Shown piece by piece: positions 1 to 12,017 of a stretch of 64,000 bases of DNA. The notes beneath the pieces were generated by a model. The model saw only the letters and a program-made list of their open reading frames with translations, had not been told where the DNA came from and did no database searches. This stretch comes from Moniliophthora roreri (taxonomy: Eukaryota; Basidiomycota; Agaricomycetes; Agaricales; Marasmiaceae). The stretch's first letter is position 1. Each line of letters opens with the position of its first letter. The DNA lies in NCBI GenBank assembly GCA_001466705.2, contig LATX02000046.1:1240001-1304000 (forward strand). Direction: 5' to 3'. Both the position numbers and the translations under genes were made by a program.

Positions 1-209
1 ATTCTAAACTATGCTCATGTGAGCGGTGCCGCTGTTGTGTCATAGAAGCAAGAAATGGGGTATCGTGGATCGTGTGTGGTTTGACACGAAACAACTCTTC
101 ATTGTGGCCCAAAACCTGACAATAGAGGAGCAGGTTACTAGACCACCTCAATACAAACGCAGTAGAATACAAAAAAGTTTATAGCGTATACACCAAATAC
201 ATACAGCTA

Positions 210-2749
210 TCACGACGAGATGGCCAACAGGAATGGACATCGGCCGTTCTTTTCATCTGGAAGAGCATCATCTATGGACAATGCAGGATAATTCAAAGAA
301 GCCACTCCTCCCCCAGCGTTGTAATTTGGCCAGGTCCAACCCCCTTCAGTTAATACCTGTAGGGTATCCTGATAGGCACGTCCTCGGGCCTCGAGGTAAC
401 GTACGTCAGGATTTGGGTTTCCGGATTTCGCAAACGCTCCCCACAAATCCTGAACGAGAGCCGTATACTGAATATCTTCGGGTGCCCGAACAGGCTGCTT
501 GAATAGATGGTAGGTTCCAAACACTTCGTAAAGGTCTCCGGAGTGACACAAATAGTAAGACGGATCTGTCTGTCCTACAGGGAAGGAGCATAGCCCATAG
601 GGGTTGTAAAACGTCAAGCCGTATGCACGACGCATCGTGTACACGTACCTACACAGAGTTTAGTAAGAAAAAACATGGGCCTTTGATACAGACGGCTTAC
701 ATGGAGGGAAAAGCACTCGAGTTGACGGCTGCAGCGATCATTTGTTCCGCGGGACACGTAAGAACATTGATGCCATAGGCATTAACCGTGGCGTTATCTG
801 CAAGATCATCATCTGAGTGTTTGAACAATATATATAAGAGAATAGAGTACCTACAAGGCGTGAATTCATCTGTCACATTCCAGAGGCCAGAATCCAAGAC
901 GCGTTCTGCGAGATCTGCTCCAAGGGCCACAGTAAGCGATGCTTTGAAATCAGTGCCATTGGGAGAAATGTTCGTTCCGATGAGCCTGGTAGCGGAACAT
1001 ATGAGGATTGAACGCCCAGGAGACGACAAAAACTTACGATTGGCCTTCGTCCGGCATAAACCCCAATAAAAATGGCACGCTGTTGATTGCTTCCGGTCCT
1101 TGACTGATCTGACTGACTGCAGAGTCGATGATATACACTCCATCTTGCACGGAAGGCCATGATTCAACCGTCTGGGTGAGATTCAATAGAGTCTCCGGAG
1201 GAAGTGATTGAAGGCACTCCAAGCGTTCGACTCCTGTGCTATTACAGACTTGACCAATGGCAGGACCTGATTAAGAGAGTAATTTTGACGTGTTCAGGCC
1301 GACAAACGTAAAACCTACCGGCGGCAGCAGCAGCAGCCTCTGCAGTTCTAAATGTACTGGCTCCTCCAGACTGTGAAATCGCACGACTAAAAAGACCCTT
1401 CGCTGGTGGACTCCTCAGCAGATCTACGATCGACCAGCCGCCAGCCGACTGCCCAAAGATCGTCACATTTTCCGGATCTCCCCCGAAAGCGGCAATGTTG
1501 TCTTTTACCCATTGCAACGACGCAATCTTGTCAGCGAGTGCATAGTTTCCGGTGATGACTCCATCATTAAGAGAGAGGAAGCCGAAAATGTTTAATCGGT
1601 AGTTGATCGTAACGATGACAGTGTCCGTTCGAGAAACAAAAGGACCGCCATCGAAAGTCGCATCTGAGCCTAAACCATTGAGGTTGGCACCACCGTGAAT
1701 CCAGAGTAATACAGGTTTGAGTGACGTCGACTTTGATGTGTTGGAAGGTACGTATGGCGTGAAAACATTGAGATACAGACTACGCTCCTAGTCAATACGA
1801 GAAAAGAATCGAAAAAGAAGGGTACACATACCAATCTTCACTTATACCCCACGGATTCAATCCAAGGTCGTTATTTTCAAATGTACCGAATTGGAGACAC
1901 CCAGGTTTGACTAAAGCAAGTGATCAGTGACATTGATGTTTTGCAATCTAATTGGCTTACGGGCAGTGGCGTCTACTTCTGTGCCATTCCATGTCTGAGG
2001 ATATTGAAAGCGTAATGATCCTACCGGTGGTTGAGCGTATGGCACACCAGTAAAACGGAAGGTCAGATGGTCGCGTGTGCTATTCACATGAACATTGTAA
2101 GGCGAGATGCGATCCCGTGGTACGAACAAGAATACATACCCTGTGAAAATTGTTCCATTGGAGACCACGCTGACTTTAGGGGAAGCTGAGAAGTCTGTGT
2201 CAACCTCGCTGGTATGCGGCGCCGAGTTGGTGCAGAGGAAAGGTAGAGTAGTGGTTTTATCTGCGTTCTCGCTACATGTAGCATTTGAAGGAAAGGACGG
2301 TGCTAATGAGCATGCGCCGGTTGGCGATGATACCCAGAGCTGGTCATTTTTACCCAATTTTTCGAGATATTGCTGGTAGAGAACTTGACTGGATACGCTG
2401 GTGGAATAGTCAGGTCAGACCGCAGCAAAAGATAAAAAGCAACGATGAGAACGCACTCGTCAAAGTTTTCCACGTCAAATAGTGTTTCATTATACTCCTC
2501 GCAAATCCTTATTGCCTCCCTCTTCGTTGCTTTCCCATAGAACAGTAACGCACTCGAACGGTTTTCAAGGTGCTAAGGACTGAAGTCAGAGAATAGTCAT
2601 AAGTTCTGGGACATACTCACCTCCCAATCAGCATCGTTCTCGAATAGTAAAGCCACTTCCCTTCCATGAGGTACCCATCCAGCTGTTACACCGAGTCCAA
2701 GGGTAAGAAGACCAACCGTTAGCAACACTCGCAATTTTCGTAGTAACAT
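210..2749 (-). CDS. Secreted type B carboxylesterase (cholinesterase/lipase fold), tandem copy 1
   Basis: Predicted serine hydrolase that cleaves carboxylic esters outside the cell. The chosen start (2749) gives a hydrophobic signal peptide (LLTVGLLTLGLGVTAG). The nucleophile lies in GQSAGG (Ser near 1447), the acidic residue is probably the Glu in GFMPDEG, and the His is in CHSGDLYEVFG near the C-terminus, so the full type B triad is visible. The oxyanion-type segment HGGANLNGLG is also present. Several short introns are needed. One of 59 bases (2398..2456, donor GTGCGT, branch-like CTGAC, acceptor CAG) removes what first looks like a frameshift, and the same intron exists in copy 2. Copy 2 follows at 3434 in the same orientation, and a relic of a third copy lies near 19-20.7 kb. 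I see no lesion. The family is sure; the substrate is unknown. Confidence 0.85.
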
Positions 2750-3433
2750 TCGGGCTCAGCTCACAAGAGATGGGGAGGTGATCTTCAACAACCTTTTACC
2801 TATAAACGACAGTAAAGAAGGGCCGGCACCCCTCTGCTGACAGAGGATGTACGAAAATACCCCACTCTGACAGCGAAAGTGTGGTCATAAGATTGTTGCA
2901 TTTGCTGGATGCATTTTTGTCCAAGATGATCATGATGGGAAGTAATCAAAGAACTGGAGCGAAAAGTCCGAATTTCTTCCTGCCCTGTCGCTAACCAGAC
3001 CCTGCCAGATGGAAAAAAATTATGTCCTGTGAAAACAAGGGGACGAAGGCTAATGTTTAGCGAATTATAGCCAAGGGTTGTCAGATGGTCTAGGACGAAG
3101 AACGACGGCAGACGCTCGGTATGAAAAATGGTATCGATGACGTCGGCGCTAACAAAAGACGAAATTATCACCCTGTCACCGTCCGCGGCTGCTGGGATCG
3201 TCCCCAAGTTTCACTGGGCCTAAGGCTACAGGCTTCAAGTCTGACATGTTAACTGGTTACTGGGTAGTAGTGATATTTTGGGTATATCTTCAGCGTCCCA
3301 AGTTGTCGTGGTATCTGACTCGACTCTGGCATCTGATGCAATGTATATAAAATCATAAATGTACAAAATACATCCTAAAGAGTGTCCGCAGATTCTACTT
3401 CAAAGATAAATCTCAGCACAGGAGACCAAAAAA
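2750..3433. other. Spacer between the tandem carboxylesterases
   Basis: This stretch holds the upstream region of copy 1 and the downstream region of copy 2. A 135-codon minus-strand open frame (2800..3207) resembles no family I know, and no splice continuation joins it to either esterase. No repeat or RNA gene seen. Confidence 0.5.
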
Positions 3434-6035
3434 CTACGGTTTTATCGAGTGTTTACTCTCCCGCATCAGGAAATGACATCTGCCGTTATCCTGTTCGGGA
3501 AGTTTATCCTCCACTCTCAGTCCAGGATAATCCAACGACGCGAGTCCACCATCTTTGAACTCGGGCCAACTCCACCCATCGTCCCCTCCAAATGCTCGCA
3601 ACGTATTTTCGTAGGCACGACCGCGAACTTCGAGATACCGCTTATCCGGATTCGGGTTCCCAGTCCTCGCAAACGACGCCCACATGTCTTGGATGAGAGC
3701 AGTGAAGTAAATATCTTCGGGTACGCGGACAGGTTGGTTGAAGAGGTGGTAAGTACCGAACACCTCATATAGATCGCCGGAATGGCAAGCATAGCATGGT
3801 TGCTCAGGTTTTCCGACGGGGAATGAACAGAGACCGTGCGGGTTGAAGAATGAAAGACCGTAGGCACGTCGGATCATATATACGTACCTGCAAAGATATG
3901 AACGAAACTTCAATGGGGGATAAATGGAAACTTACAACGCAGGGAAAGCACTCGATTTGACTGCTGTATTGACGAGTTCTGCTGCAGGGCAGACAAACAT
4001 AGCGTCACTGTAGACGTTAATGGTGGCATTATCTGTCAAGATCGTCAGCTTCCCCAATTGTGGTAAGAGATTGAACGTACATGGAGTGAATTCGTCAGTA
4101 ATCTTCCACAAACCAGACTCTATGACTTCTCCAGCGAGGTTTGGTACAATTCCTGCTTTATTGAGCGCTGCTTCGAAATCAGTTTCGTTGGGAAAAATTG
4201 CATCCAAAACTCTGTGGCCACATTGAGAATAGATCTGAAATAGCTGACACGTAAGAACACGCACGATTGAAATTCATCTTGCATGAAGCCTAACAACACC
4301 GGGACACTGTTAATAGCATCCGGACCTTCACTGACTTGTGTGATGGCTGACTTGAGGATATATTTTCCATCTTGCACCGAAGGCCACCAGAAGATGTCCT
4401 TTGCAACCGCTCAATAGGTCCTCTGCAGGGAGCGCTTGAAGGCATTCGAGACGCTCGGTTCCAGTCCCATTACATAGCGGAGAAACGAGAGGTTCTAAAA
4501 TGGGCTGTAAGCATAAAGCTTATCTCCTAGGAAGAAGTTCCGATCCCGTACCATTCATATAAGCTGCCATTTCAGGAGTAGCAAACGTACTAGCGCCTCC
4601 AGACATCGATATTGCACGACTGAAAAGCCCCTTCGCTGGCGGACTTTTCAGCAAGTCGATCACCGACCAGCCACCCGCCGACTGTCCAAATACAGTCACC
4701 TTTTCTGGATCTCCGCCGAAAGCTGAAATATTATCCTGAACCCACTGAAGAGCTGCAACCTTATCAGCGAAACCGTAGTTGCCGGTGGTGACGCCATCAT
4801 TGAGAGAAAGGAAGCCAAAGATGTTAAGACGGTAGTTGAAAGTGACGATGACGACATCGGATCGTGAAGCGAATGGACCGCCGTCGAAGGTTGCGTCTGA
4901 TCCGAGGCCATGGAAGTTACCACCACCATGGAACCATACTAATACTGGTTTGAGTTGGGTTGATCTGGGTGACTCCGATGGTATGTACGGTGTGTATACG
5001 TTCAGATATAGGCTATGAATGGTGAGGGTGAATGGCGATTAGAGCTAGGGAGAGGAAGAGAACATACCAGTCTTCGCTGTTACCCCATGGATTCAAATCA
5101 TTTGATTCAAGGGCGTTAGCTGCAAACCAGCCGTATTGGAGGCAACCCGGCTTGACTGCAGAGTACAATCAAAATCTTGATGTAATGAATAGTCGATGTA
5201 GTTGTACTCACGGGCAGTAGCATCGACAGTTGAGCCCTTCCATGGCTGAGGATACCTCAGACGCAACTTCCCTAACGGTGGCTCGGCATACGGTATTCCC
5301 ATAAAGCGGAAACTCAGGTGGTCGCGAGTTCTGTCAAGGTGTGTCAGGCGAAGAAGAGACAGAGACCGATGATATACCTACCCAGTAAACACGGTCTCTT
5401 TCGAAACTACGCTGATTTTAGGAGACGATGTGAAGTCCGTATCAATCTTGACAGTGTGGGGCACCGAATTGGTGCATAGGAACGGAAGGCTGGTAGAATT
5501 CTCTCCATCGATGCACGTAATGTTCTGGGAGAAAAGCGGATACTGTCCCATGGGTTCCCCAAACGATACGGAAGGTGGCGAAACTGATACAGAGCATGCG
5601 CTTCCAGCAGATGAGACCCAGATCTCTCCCTCTTCAGCAATGCTTTTGAGATACTGTTGATAAACTAGTTGACTGTTCACGCTGATTGTACCATAGTCAG
5701 TTAGCAAAGTATCGCCGACGTGAAATGGGACTGTCACGCACTCGTCTAACTTTTCAAAGCTGAACAATGACTCGTTATGCTCCCTGCAGACCTCCTCCGC
5801 CTCATTCTTTGACACAGGCTCGTGGAACAGCAATGCACTGGACCGGTCGGCGAAATGCTGGAGTTTTCACATCAGGACACGCATGACTGGTGAAGGATGG
5901 GTATGCACGTACCTCCCAGTCTGCATCGTTCTCGAACAGTAGAGATACTGTCCTTCCTTGAGGGTTTTTGGATCCGGCAGCCACCAACGCGAGGCCAAGA
6001 ATAATGGACAGGGGGGACCACACTCTTCGGCTCAT
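3434..6035 (-). CDS. Secreted type B carboxylesterase, tandem copy 2, with an apparent frameshift
   Basis: Paralogue of copy 1 with the same exon plan and a signal peptide starting at 6035 (LSIILGLALVAAG). The triad is visible: GQSAGG (Ser near 4680), Glu in GFMQDE, and His in CHSGDLYEVFG. The early 60-base intron (5682..5741, GTGCGT...ATCAG) matches the one in copy 1. Between LLS and the segment VAKDIFWWPSVQDG, near 4405..4412, the reading frame shifts by one base relative to copy 1. The only GT-AG solution across it is 37 bases long with a poor donor, so I read it as a frameshift or a sequence error. If the shift is real, the product lacks the Glu and His of the triad and this copy is a young pseudogene. 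The family call is secure; its functionality is not. Confidence 0.75.
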
Positions 6036-6447
6036 GCTGGTTCGCAGCGAGATAGAAAAATGAGGCCATATCACAAGCTGAATTAAGTATCAGGTCGCGA
6101 TTGTGCTGTGCTGACAATGATATCCGGCAACCGCAACCCTTACTCCGGAAGGGACATCGGAATGTATAGAGCTGGGAACAGCAGGCGCAATGATGAACTG
6201 GAGGCAACATGACTTTTGTTTGACTTCTTTCAATGCAGAATATTGCTTTAACTTTTGGGATGGAGGGGCTGAAGAGGCCTGGTGGTGGTGGGGCCAAGAG
6301 AAAAGTGAATATTGAACACGGGCTATTATGAGCGCCCACATTTAAGCGCCCGAGGTTTCCAACGTCCGCTTGCTCGTCCAGTGCAAAACTTTGGAACATA
6401 CTCAAATACATAGACTGGGCATTTCAGAGTATATCCATATCTAATGT
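6036..6447. other. Spacer: carboxylesterase upstream region and ferric reductase 3' end
   Basis: No gene seen. It contains the 5' side of esterase copy 2 and the 3' side of the ferric reductase, both transcribed leftward. A minus-strand open frame running out of the esterase leader (to 6411) has no recognisable protein character. Confidence 0.45.
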
Positions 6448-8564
6448 TTACCACGCGTATTCTTCTGTGTGGAGGAACAACTCACTGCACCCAGGCTTGC
6501 CAAGCGCAATATCCTTCTGAATCTTGGCAACAGCATTCCTCACATCGTACAATAAAGTCTCAGGGCCGCAAGCTGCCGCAAACAAATCGTTCAGCTAATC
6601 CGTATCCGGGTGCAGATAGCATTCAAAGCTTACCTCCAACTCCCATCGTTCGGACATCTGAGGCAGCAGCGCTGACGAACCCAGCAACATCGGCCCTTCC
6701 GTACAGAGGATAGGAAAGTGCCCCGCCTGAAGGATCCTTCTCCTTCTCTGATTCGTTGTCCGGGTTTGAGGATGGGCCGGTGACGTGAATCTTTACAGTC
6801 ACCACGGAACTCGGCGCCTCTTTGACAGCCTTCTCCAGATCAGTGATTCCCCACGAGATGGATTCTTGAACAATGATCAGCACGGTTGTTTTTGGGTCAA
6901 AAAGGACATTGAACACACCCTCATCACGAACAGACCACAGAACCTGAATTGACTTGCAGACACATTCCTCGTTCTTGGATTTCTGAATCAAATCCTGGAG
7001 AACAGGCATGATAAACGTAATCCCCGTCCCTCCAGCAATCAACACGACATGCTCGTAGATCGATAGGTCATTGTGGATACCGCCAAAAGGTCCATCAAGG
7101 AACACAGGAATCGTAGCGTCAGCGTCTTTACCACCCAGGTGTTTGGCAAGACGCTTCGTGACACCACTAGCCTGGCGAACGAGAACGACCAACTCATTAT
7201 TCTCTGCGCTCGGAAGGTTCGCGATGGTGAATGGATGCCTAACGAAGGAAATCTGTTTAGCGCGAATTCTACCAAGAAAGACAGAGGAAGGAACTTACGA
7301 CTGGAACGGCGTAACAGTCATAAAATGCAAGAAATAGTGTTGGCCTGGCCCCCATACCTCACGAGGATTACACTTCACTCGTAATTTCACCATTCCGGCA
7401 GGCATGAGCTCGAAAGATGCTCTCGGGATACCCGCACCGTTAATGATAAGCATCCATACAAAGCGACAACCTGCACACAGGGCATAGACGACAACCGTCG
7501 CCCAAAGGTAATTCCAGCTGCCAAGCAACTTGTTGCAGTGAACGAAGAAGAATCCAGTAAACAAGAGGGCGGAGATGACATGAAGATACTTGAAGGTTTC
7601 GTAGTATCGTCGTCGGATGAATGGAAGACTGGCCCAGCACAACCAGGCAAGGATGATGAGGAGCGCGGTACCAGACCAGTAGTAGACCCTTGAGGTGTAC
7701 ATTCCATGAACAAAACGTCTACGAAAGAAAACGGTGAAGCTTACTTGTGCGCAACATGCCAGCTCCACTCCAACTGTGTCAAAGGCTCAAAGCCGGGCTT
7801 TAGCTCACGCATACCCTGAACACACCAGGGGAACGAATGACTTTTAAGCCGTGTCAGTTCATTGGAATATACATCCATTCAAAGATGTACTCACATGAGA
7901 GAGAGAAGCAGGAATATGTGCGACATGAATTGGTGATACACTTGAAGTTTCTCATGCGAGTGCCCGGTGATAAAAGTAACGATGTTCCATTTTGTTGCAA
8001 GAGCAAAGATAAAAGGGAAGCATCCGACTGACAAGCATGGATCAAAATCCAACAAGCAACCAAAACGAAGGAAGTAAACATACGAGCCAACAATCCTGCT
8101 CTTATGGCTAGCGGAGAGCTGCCGACATTCCATCTCGATCGATAGTATGGAATTGTTCCCCAGGTCCAGACTATACGAGGAAACGTAAATCAGAACGGAG
8201 GAGAATCGGAAGAGATACGGAACTCACTCATTGTGAAGACGAAGAACGCAAGTATCAATAACCCCACGCCAAGTACCGGAAAATGAATACCAGATAGCCT
8301 CTGTTGCTTCGACGACAGATAACGTCCCGCAGCAACACCCTTTCGGTAGAGGCTTGACTTCACTGCAGAAGCAGAGAATCTACGCTTTGCTCGCAAAGCC
8401 AGAATGCCTCGAGCAATTGTAAAGAGCGCGATTCCTCCACAAATGAAATACACCACCCCTTGCGCGTATCGGGGTGATTTTTCGTATGGATCATGCACCA
8501 ACTCTGCCCGCTCTGAGGCTGAGAGTCCGGACATGTCATGTCGTCGCAAAAGTCGAGTATCCAT
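6448..8564 (-). CDS. Ferric-chelate reductase (FRE family), membrane flavocytochrome b
   Basis: Transfers electrons from NADPH via FAD and two b hemes across the plasma membrane to reduce ferric chelates for iron uptake. In order are seen: an N-terminal membrane segment (exon 8190..8564); the heme-b transmembrane core with SHEKLQVYHQ (near 7.9-8.0 kb) and WSWHVAHK before an intron near 7.75 kb; the segment YETFKYLHVISALLF; the FAD-binding domain with HPFTIANLP; and the NAD-binding domain with GPFGG and AGGTGIT. The C-terminus CGPE...FLHTEEYAW is typical of the family. The last intron is 6573..6633 (donor GTAAGC, acceptor CAG), which fuses VG to ACGPE and sets the stop at 6448. No lesion seen. 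It could act on copper or on cell-surface quinones, but the ferric reductase subfamily fits best. Confidence 0.88.
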
Positions 8565-8939
8565 TGAGTGAGAAGGGCAGCGATCTATGAAAGAATCCCG
8601 AAATCACAGCAAGGCGGTAAACGATAAAAAAGACCCCTTAGGTCCCCGAGGATCTGAGATCTCTGCCCAGCCAGGCAATCATCCCGCTGCTGTCTTCTTT
8701 CTCCTTTTCCTCCTTTCTAATATTTCAAATCCCATTCTGAGTTGCATGGAGTAAACTATTCATGAATCCAGACGTGAATTCGACGTAAGTAACCGCGGAG
8801 GCGTGGATCATGGATCCCAATGCTGAGGAGTCGCAATGAAAAGCCAAAAGTCGCATTGAGACGACGTGAACACCACAAAATGAGTGGCTTAGGAACGTCC
8901 GAGTCGAACAAATCGATAAGTCTATCCGACAAGCCGCGT

Positions 8940-9125
8940 TGTCATATGACTCCAGGGCTGAACGTTATCTGACAACACCCGACTTCGTCTGATAACGTCT
9001 GATAACGTCTGATAGTGACCTTAACCCGGAATAATTCAGACGTTATCTGACGTTTCATAGGTAGCTTCTAACAGGCTCTATTTGGCATCGGATTCCATCT
9101 GATCGTGTCTGATAGTGTCTGACAA
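8940..9125. repeat. Cluster of GTCTGATAACGT-type short repeats
   Basis: The word GTCTGATA followed by ACG or GTG occurs at least five times, three of them head to tail near 8985..9015. Near-complementary forms (ACGTTATCTGAC) lie on both sides, so parts can fold on themselves. Function unknown; possibly the remains of a small mobile element. Confidence 0.6.
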
Positions 9126-9809
9126 TTAACTGTATTGTGAAGATGTGTTACTGGGTACAGCTTATGTACCGATGCGAGCTCTCTAACCTAAGTACCACAA
9201 ATCATCCAAACTCCCGCTGTGAGCAAAAACCCTCTGCCTGAACTCCATACCCTCCACCCTCCACCAAACCCTCTGTCCATGTCCAAGAGCAATACGACGC
9301 GACATTGTCCATAAATACTAGCTCGCAGAATGTTTAGTATAAGGGTAGTAATGTTTCAGGATTGACTCACGATATATAGCCGTATGAATGGTTCGGTGCT
9401 GTCGTCTGGGTCTTCTTCGAGGTGCCTGACGCATTGATATACCTTTGATTTCGCAAACGCGATCAATAATCAGGACACGTACCTCGCCCATACCACACTT
9501 CACCTCCAACCTACGCTCAGTACTTCGCGCATTGTCCAAGTTTCATCTTGATATAACGAAAGAGCAACAATAAGATGGGAGAAAGGACGTCCTAGCGGGA
9601 GGGAGTTGTTTGGAAGTGGGGATGGTGGTTGGAAAGAAAGAAGCGAACGTGGGGAAATTCGGGGCACAGGGGAATTTGAAACGAATAACGCACGGACCGC
9701 AAGGCACAAAATTTTCCGGCAGTGTTCTTTTCTAAAATCTCATTTCATTATGCTTCAAGTTGGAGGTCTGGGAAGAGGTTGTCAAGCAAGAGAATTTTCA
9801 TGGATTTGT

Positions 9810-9848
9810 CGGATAACGTCTGATAGTGTCCGATAGCGTCTACTAACA
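9810..9848. repeat. Second cluster of the GTCTGATA-type repeat
   Basis: Three head-to-tail copies of the same word (GGATAACGTCTGATAGTGTC and variants) in the same orientation as the cluster near 8.99 kb. The two clusters bracket about 0.7 kb of non-coding DNA. Confidence 0.55.
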
Positions 9849-10709
9849 TCTCGTTGGGGATGACGTGGCGCCGAGGGTGGTGACGTTGTAATGCAATGGG
9901 AAAACAACGGCCTCGTGGGTGAGGACGATGCCGCTACGTGGTTGGCGATAATAGAAAAACTCCTAGCTTGAAGAGCCTAGGCTTGGAAACTAGGCGGTAG
10001 TTTCGGATATGCGACCGGCACGATGTAGAGCCGATGACGATGCTGGCAAGCCATCTGAGCGTTACGTTGAGGTCAAAGTTCAGCGGGATGTACCAGAATG
10101 GGCCCGATAAGATGAGACCTCTGGCTAGTATACTTGACGTGACTTTGAGGTGGATATACTCACCTAAAGTCGACACATCCCTATAAGGGAACGCAGCTAA
10201 AATGCCCAACCTACACGCGCACGATCAAGTCCACTAGGTGACCCTTCGTACCGACAAGCCCGTCCATCCTTCTGCTGAAGCCAAGTTGGGTCTTGGTAGA
10301 GGTGAATATACGGAGAGAAGAGTTGAAGAAAGAATTCTGAATCGGGCGCCTTCATCATTGAGGAAAGATGCTAAAGGTAAAGTAAGGGAGAGAAAAGGGG
10401 CGAAGAAGGCATGACCAGAGCAACATCAAATTCTTTATATACTCCGGAGGAACGGCCGGGACGGCGAGGCATTTTCGCGAACGCGGCATTTTTGCAGGCG
10501 GCTCGTCCTCTTGTCGTCTTTCCCTTTACGTTCATCTTCAATACGAACCCATTCTTCAAGTTTGCCCCGATATAATGTTCGGGGACACAGGACCCACAAC
10601 TCTGAAGTCAAATTCATGTCTATAAACGAAAAGAGCACATGATATCAGACATTCTTCAGCGTGCTCATCACCGTCTCCCTTGCCGCCTTCACTATCGCTA
10701 ACTTGCACC

Positions 10710-12017
10710 ATGCATCCTCTTTACCTTTTGTATGCTTTTAGTCTCCTCATTCTCGGCGCAAATTCGGCCCAGTTGCCATTGGAATTTGAAAGACCTTGGC
10801 TGAACCGGCTAGATCATCGTCTCAACACCCCTCTGGTTTACAAAGATTGTGGTATGTCATGATTCATATTATCAAATATAGTACACCTTTATACCCTACT
10901 CTCTAGGCGACTCAACCTACGCAATTCACATCACGTCTATTCAGACCAAGCCAGATCCTCCCCAACCTGGCGAGAAACTCTCAGTGACTGTCAATGCTAC
11001 TGTCATCAAGATAATTGAGGTTCTGCCAGGCAACCCACTAACATCTTCCGGAGCTCAATTTTACGTTCCAGGATGGTGCCTATGTCAACGTTGTTGTGAA
11101 ACTTGGTCTTATCAAGATCGTCTCCAAGGGATTTGATGTTTGCAAGGAAGCGTACGCTTTTTCCTAGACCAAGTCGTATGTTTGCATTGACATGCACCCT
11201 GGCGCTTTCAGACGTGATGCCAACGCTACTCTACAATGCCCCGTTGATCCCGGCAATTACACGGTTACTCAGACTATTGATCTTCCAAAGGACATTCCAA
11301 AAGGTACGCTGACTCTAGCACCTTCCCTATTATGACATTCATTGCATCATCAGCCACATCGGTAGATTGACAACTCACCTTTTGGCCTTTTATGGCATTT
11401 ACGGCATTTCCGGCATTTCAAAATGTTAAGGCCAGAATGACCACGGGGCGACACATCTGCTGCTAGTTTCAAGACCCCTACTGCCCTGGTAACACTACTT
11501 CCAGACCTTACAGTAAGTAAGTGTACTCAGAAGATTTTCTCCTGGGTGATTTTTGTCCAGTAATGGTATCACATGGTCTTCTCACTATGTTTGATCAACT
11601 GTCTCTGTGATAGGTGATTTATAGATGGATTTGTCTCGTAGAGGATCTATATACACACCAGATGGTAGCATAACCTAATTGTGTAGCTCCAATGACTCAC
11701 CACGTCTGGATGCGACTACCTGCTCCAGCGGACCTAGCCTTTTGGCCCCGGTCCACCCAGCCTTTTGGCCTTTTTGGGGTCGGCTCCGGCCCAGAAATAC
11801 TGACCGGCATTTCGGTAAACCAGGCCTAGCCTTTTACCTTCGGCATTTTGGGCCAAAATGCCGGTGGCATGCCAATGGCATGCCGAAATGCCAGGTGATG
11901 TCATCCTACCGATGCAAATACAGGGTCGAAGTTCGTGGTTACACTGTAGACGAGGAGGACATGGTATGTTTGAACTTGGACGTCAACTTTATGAACAGCA
12001 TTCTGCTTCGTTACTAG
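10710..12017 (+). CDS. Secreted ML-domain (NPC2-like) lipid-transfer protein with a repeat-filled last intron
   Basis: Small secreted lipid carrier of the ML (MD-2-related) family, close to fungal phosphatidylglycerol/phosphatidylinositol transfer proteins. The signal peptide is LYAFSLLILGANSA. Exons 10710..10851, 10907..11019, 11072..11151 and 11212..11303 join cleanly to give YKDCGDSTYAIHI, GAYVNVVVKLGLIKIV, FDVCKEARDA and CPVDPGNYTVTQ, so the family's cysteines are in place. The last family block (KYRVEVRGYTVDEEDM) starts near 11914 and runs to 12017. The roughly 610-base gap between is packed with a repeat, and the expected acceptor at 11912-11913 reads AT instead of AG. Two in-phase AG sites lie inside the repeat and would add about 30 residues. 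The gene may be mis-spliced or dying; the family call is strong. Confidence 0.75.
11375..11905. repeat. GGCATTT / CCTTTTGG word repeat inside the ML gene's last intron
   Basis: Left (11375..11432) and right (11745..11905) blocks are built from the words CCTTTTGGCCTTTT, GGCATTTCGGCATT and the palindromic CGGCATTTTGG/GGCATGCC. The right block ends a few bases before the expected exon start. No open frame or terminal inverted repeat was established. Confidence 0.6.

Larger units (their letters stand above)
8565..10709. other. Gene-poor interval with a short interspersed repeat
   Basis: No supported gene. Small open frames here (for example 9318..9539, 9934..10209 and 10435..10638) lack domain character and splice continuation. 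The interval holds two clusters of a TCTGATAACG-type word, listed separately, and the upstream region of the ML-domain gene at its right end. Confidence 0.5.

Noticed and set aside
2398..2456. Apparent frameshift in esterase copy 1 after ENFDE
   Set aside because: A 59-base intron with donor GTGCGT, a CTGAC branch-like site and a CAG acceptor restores the frame, and the same intron is found at the same place in copy 2 (5682..5741).
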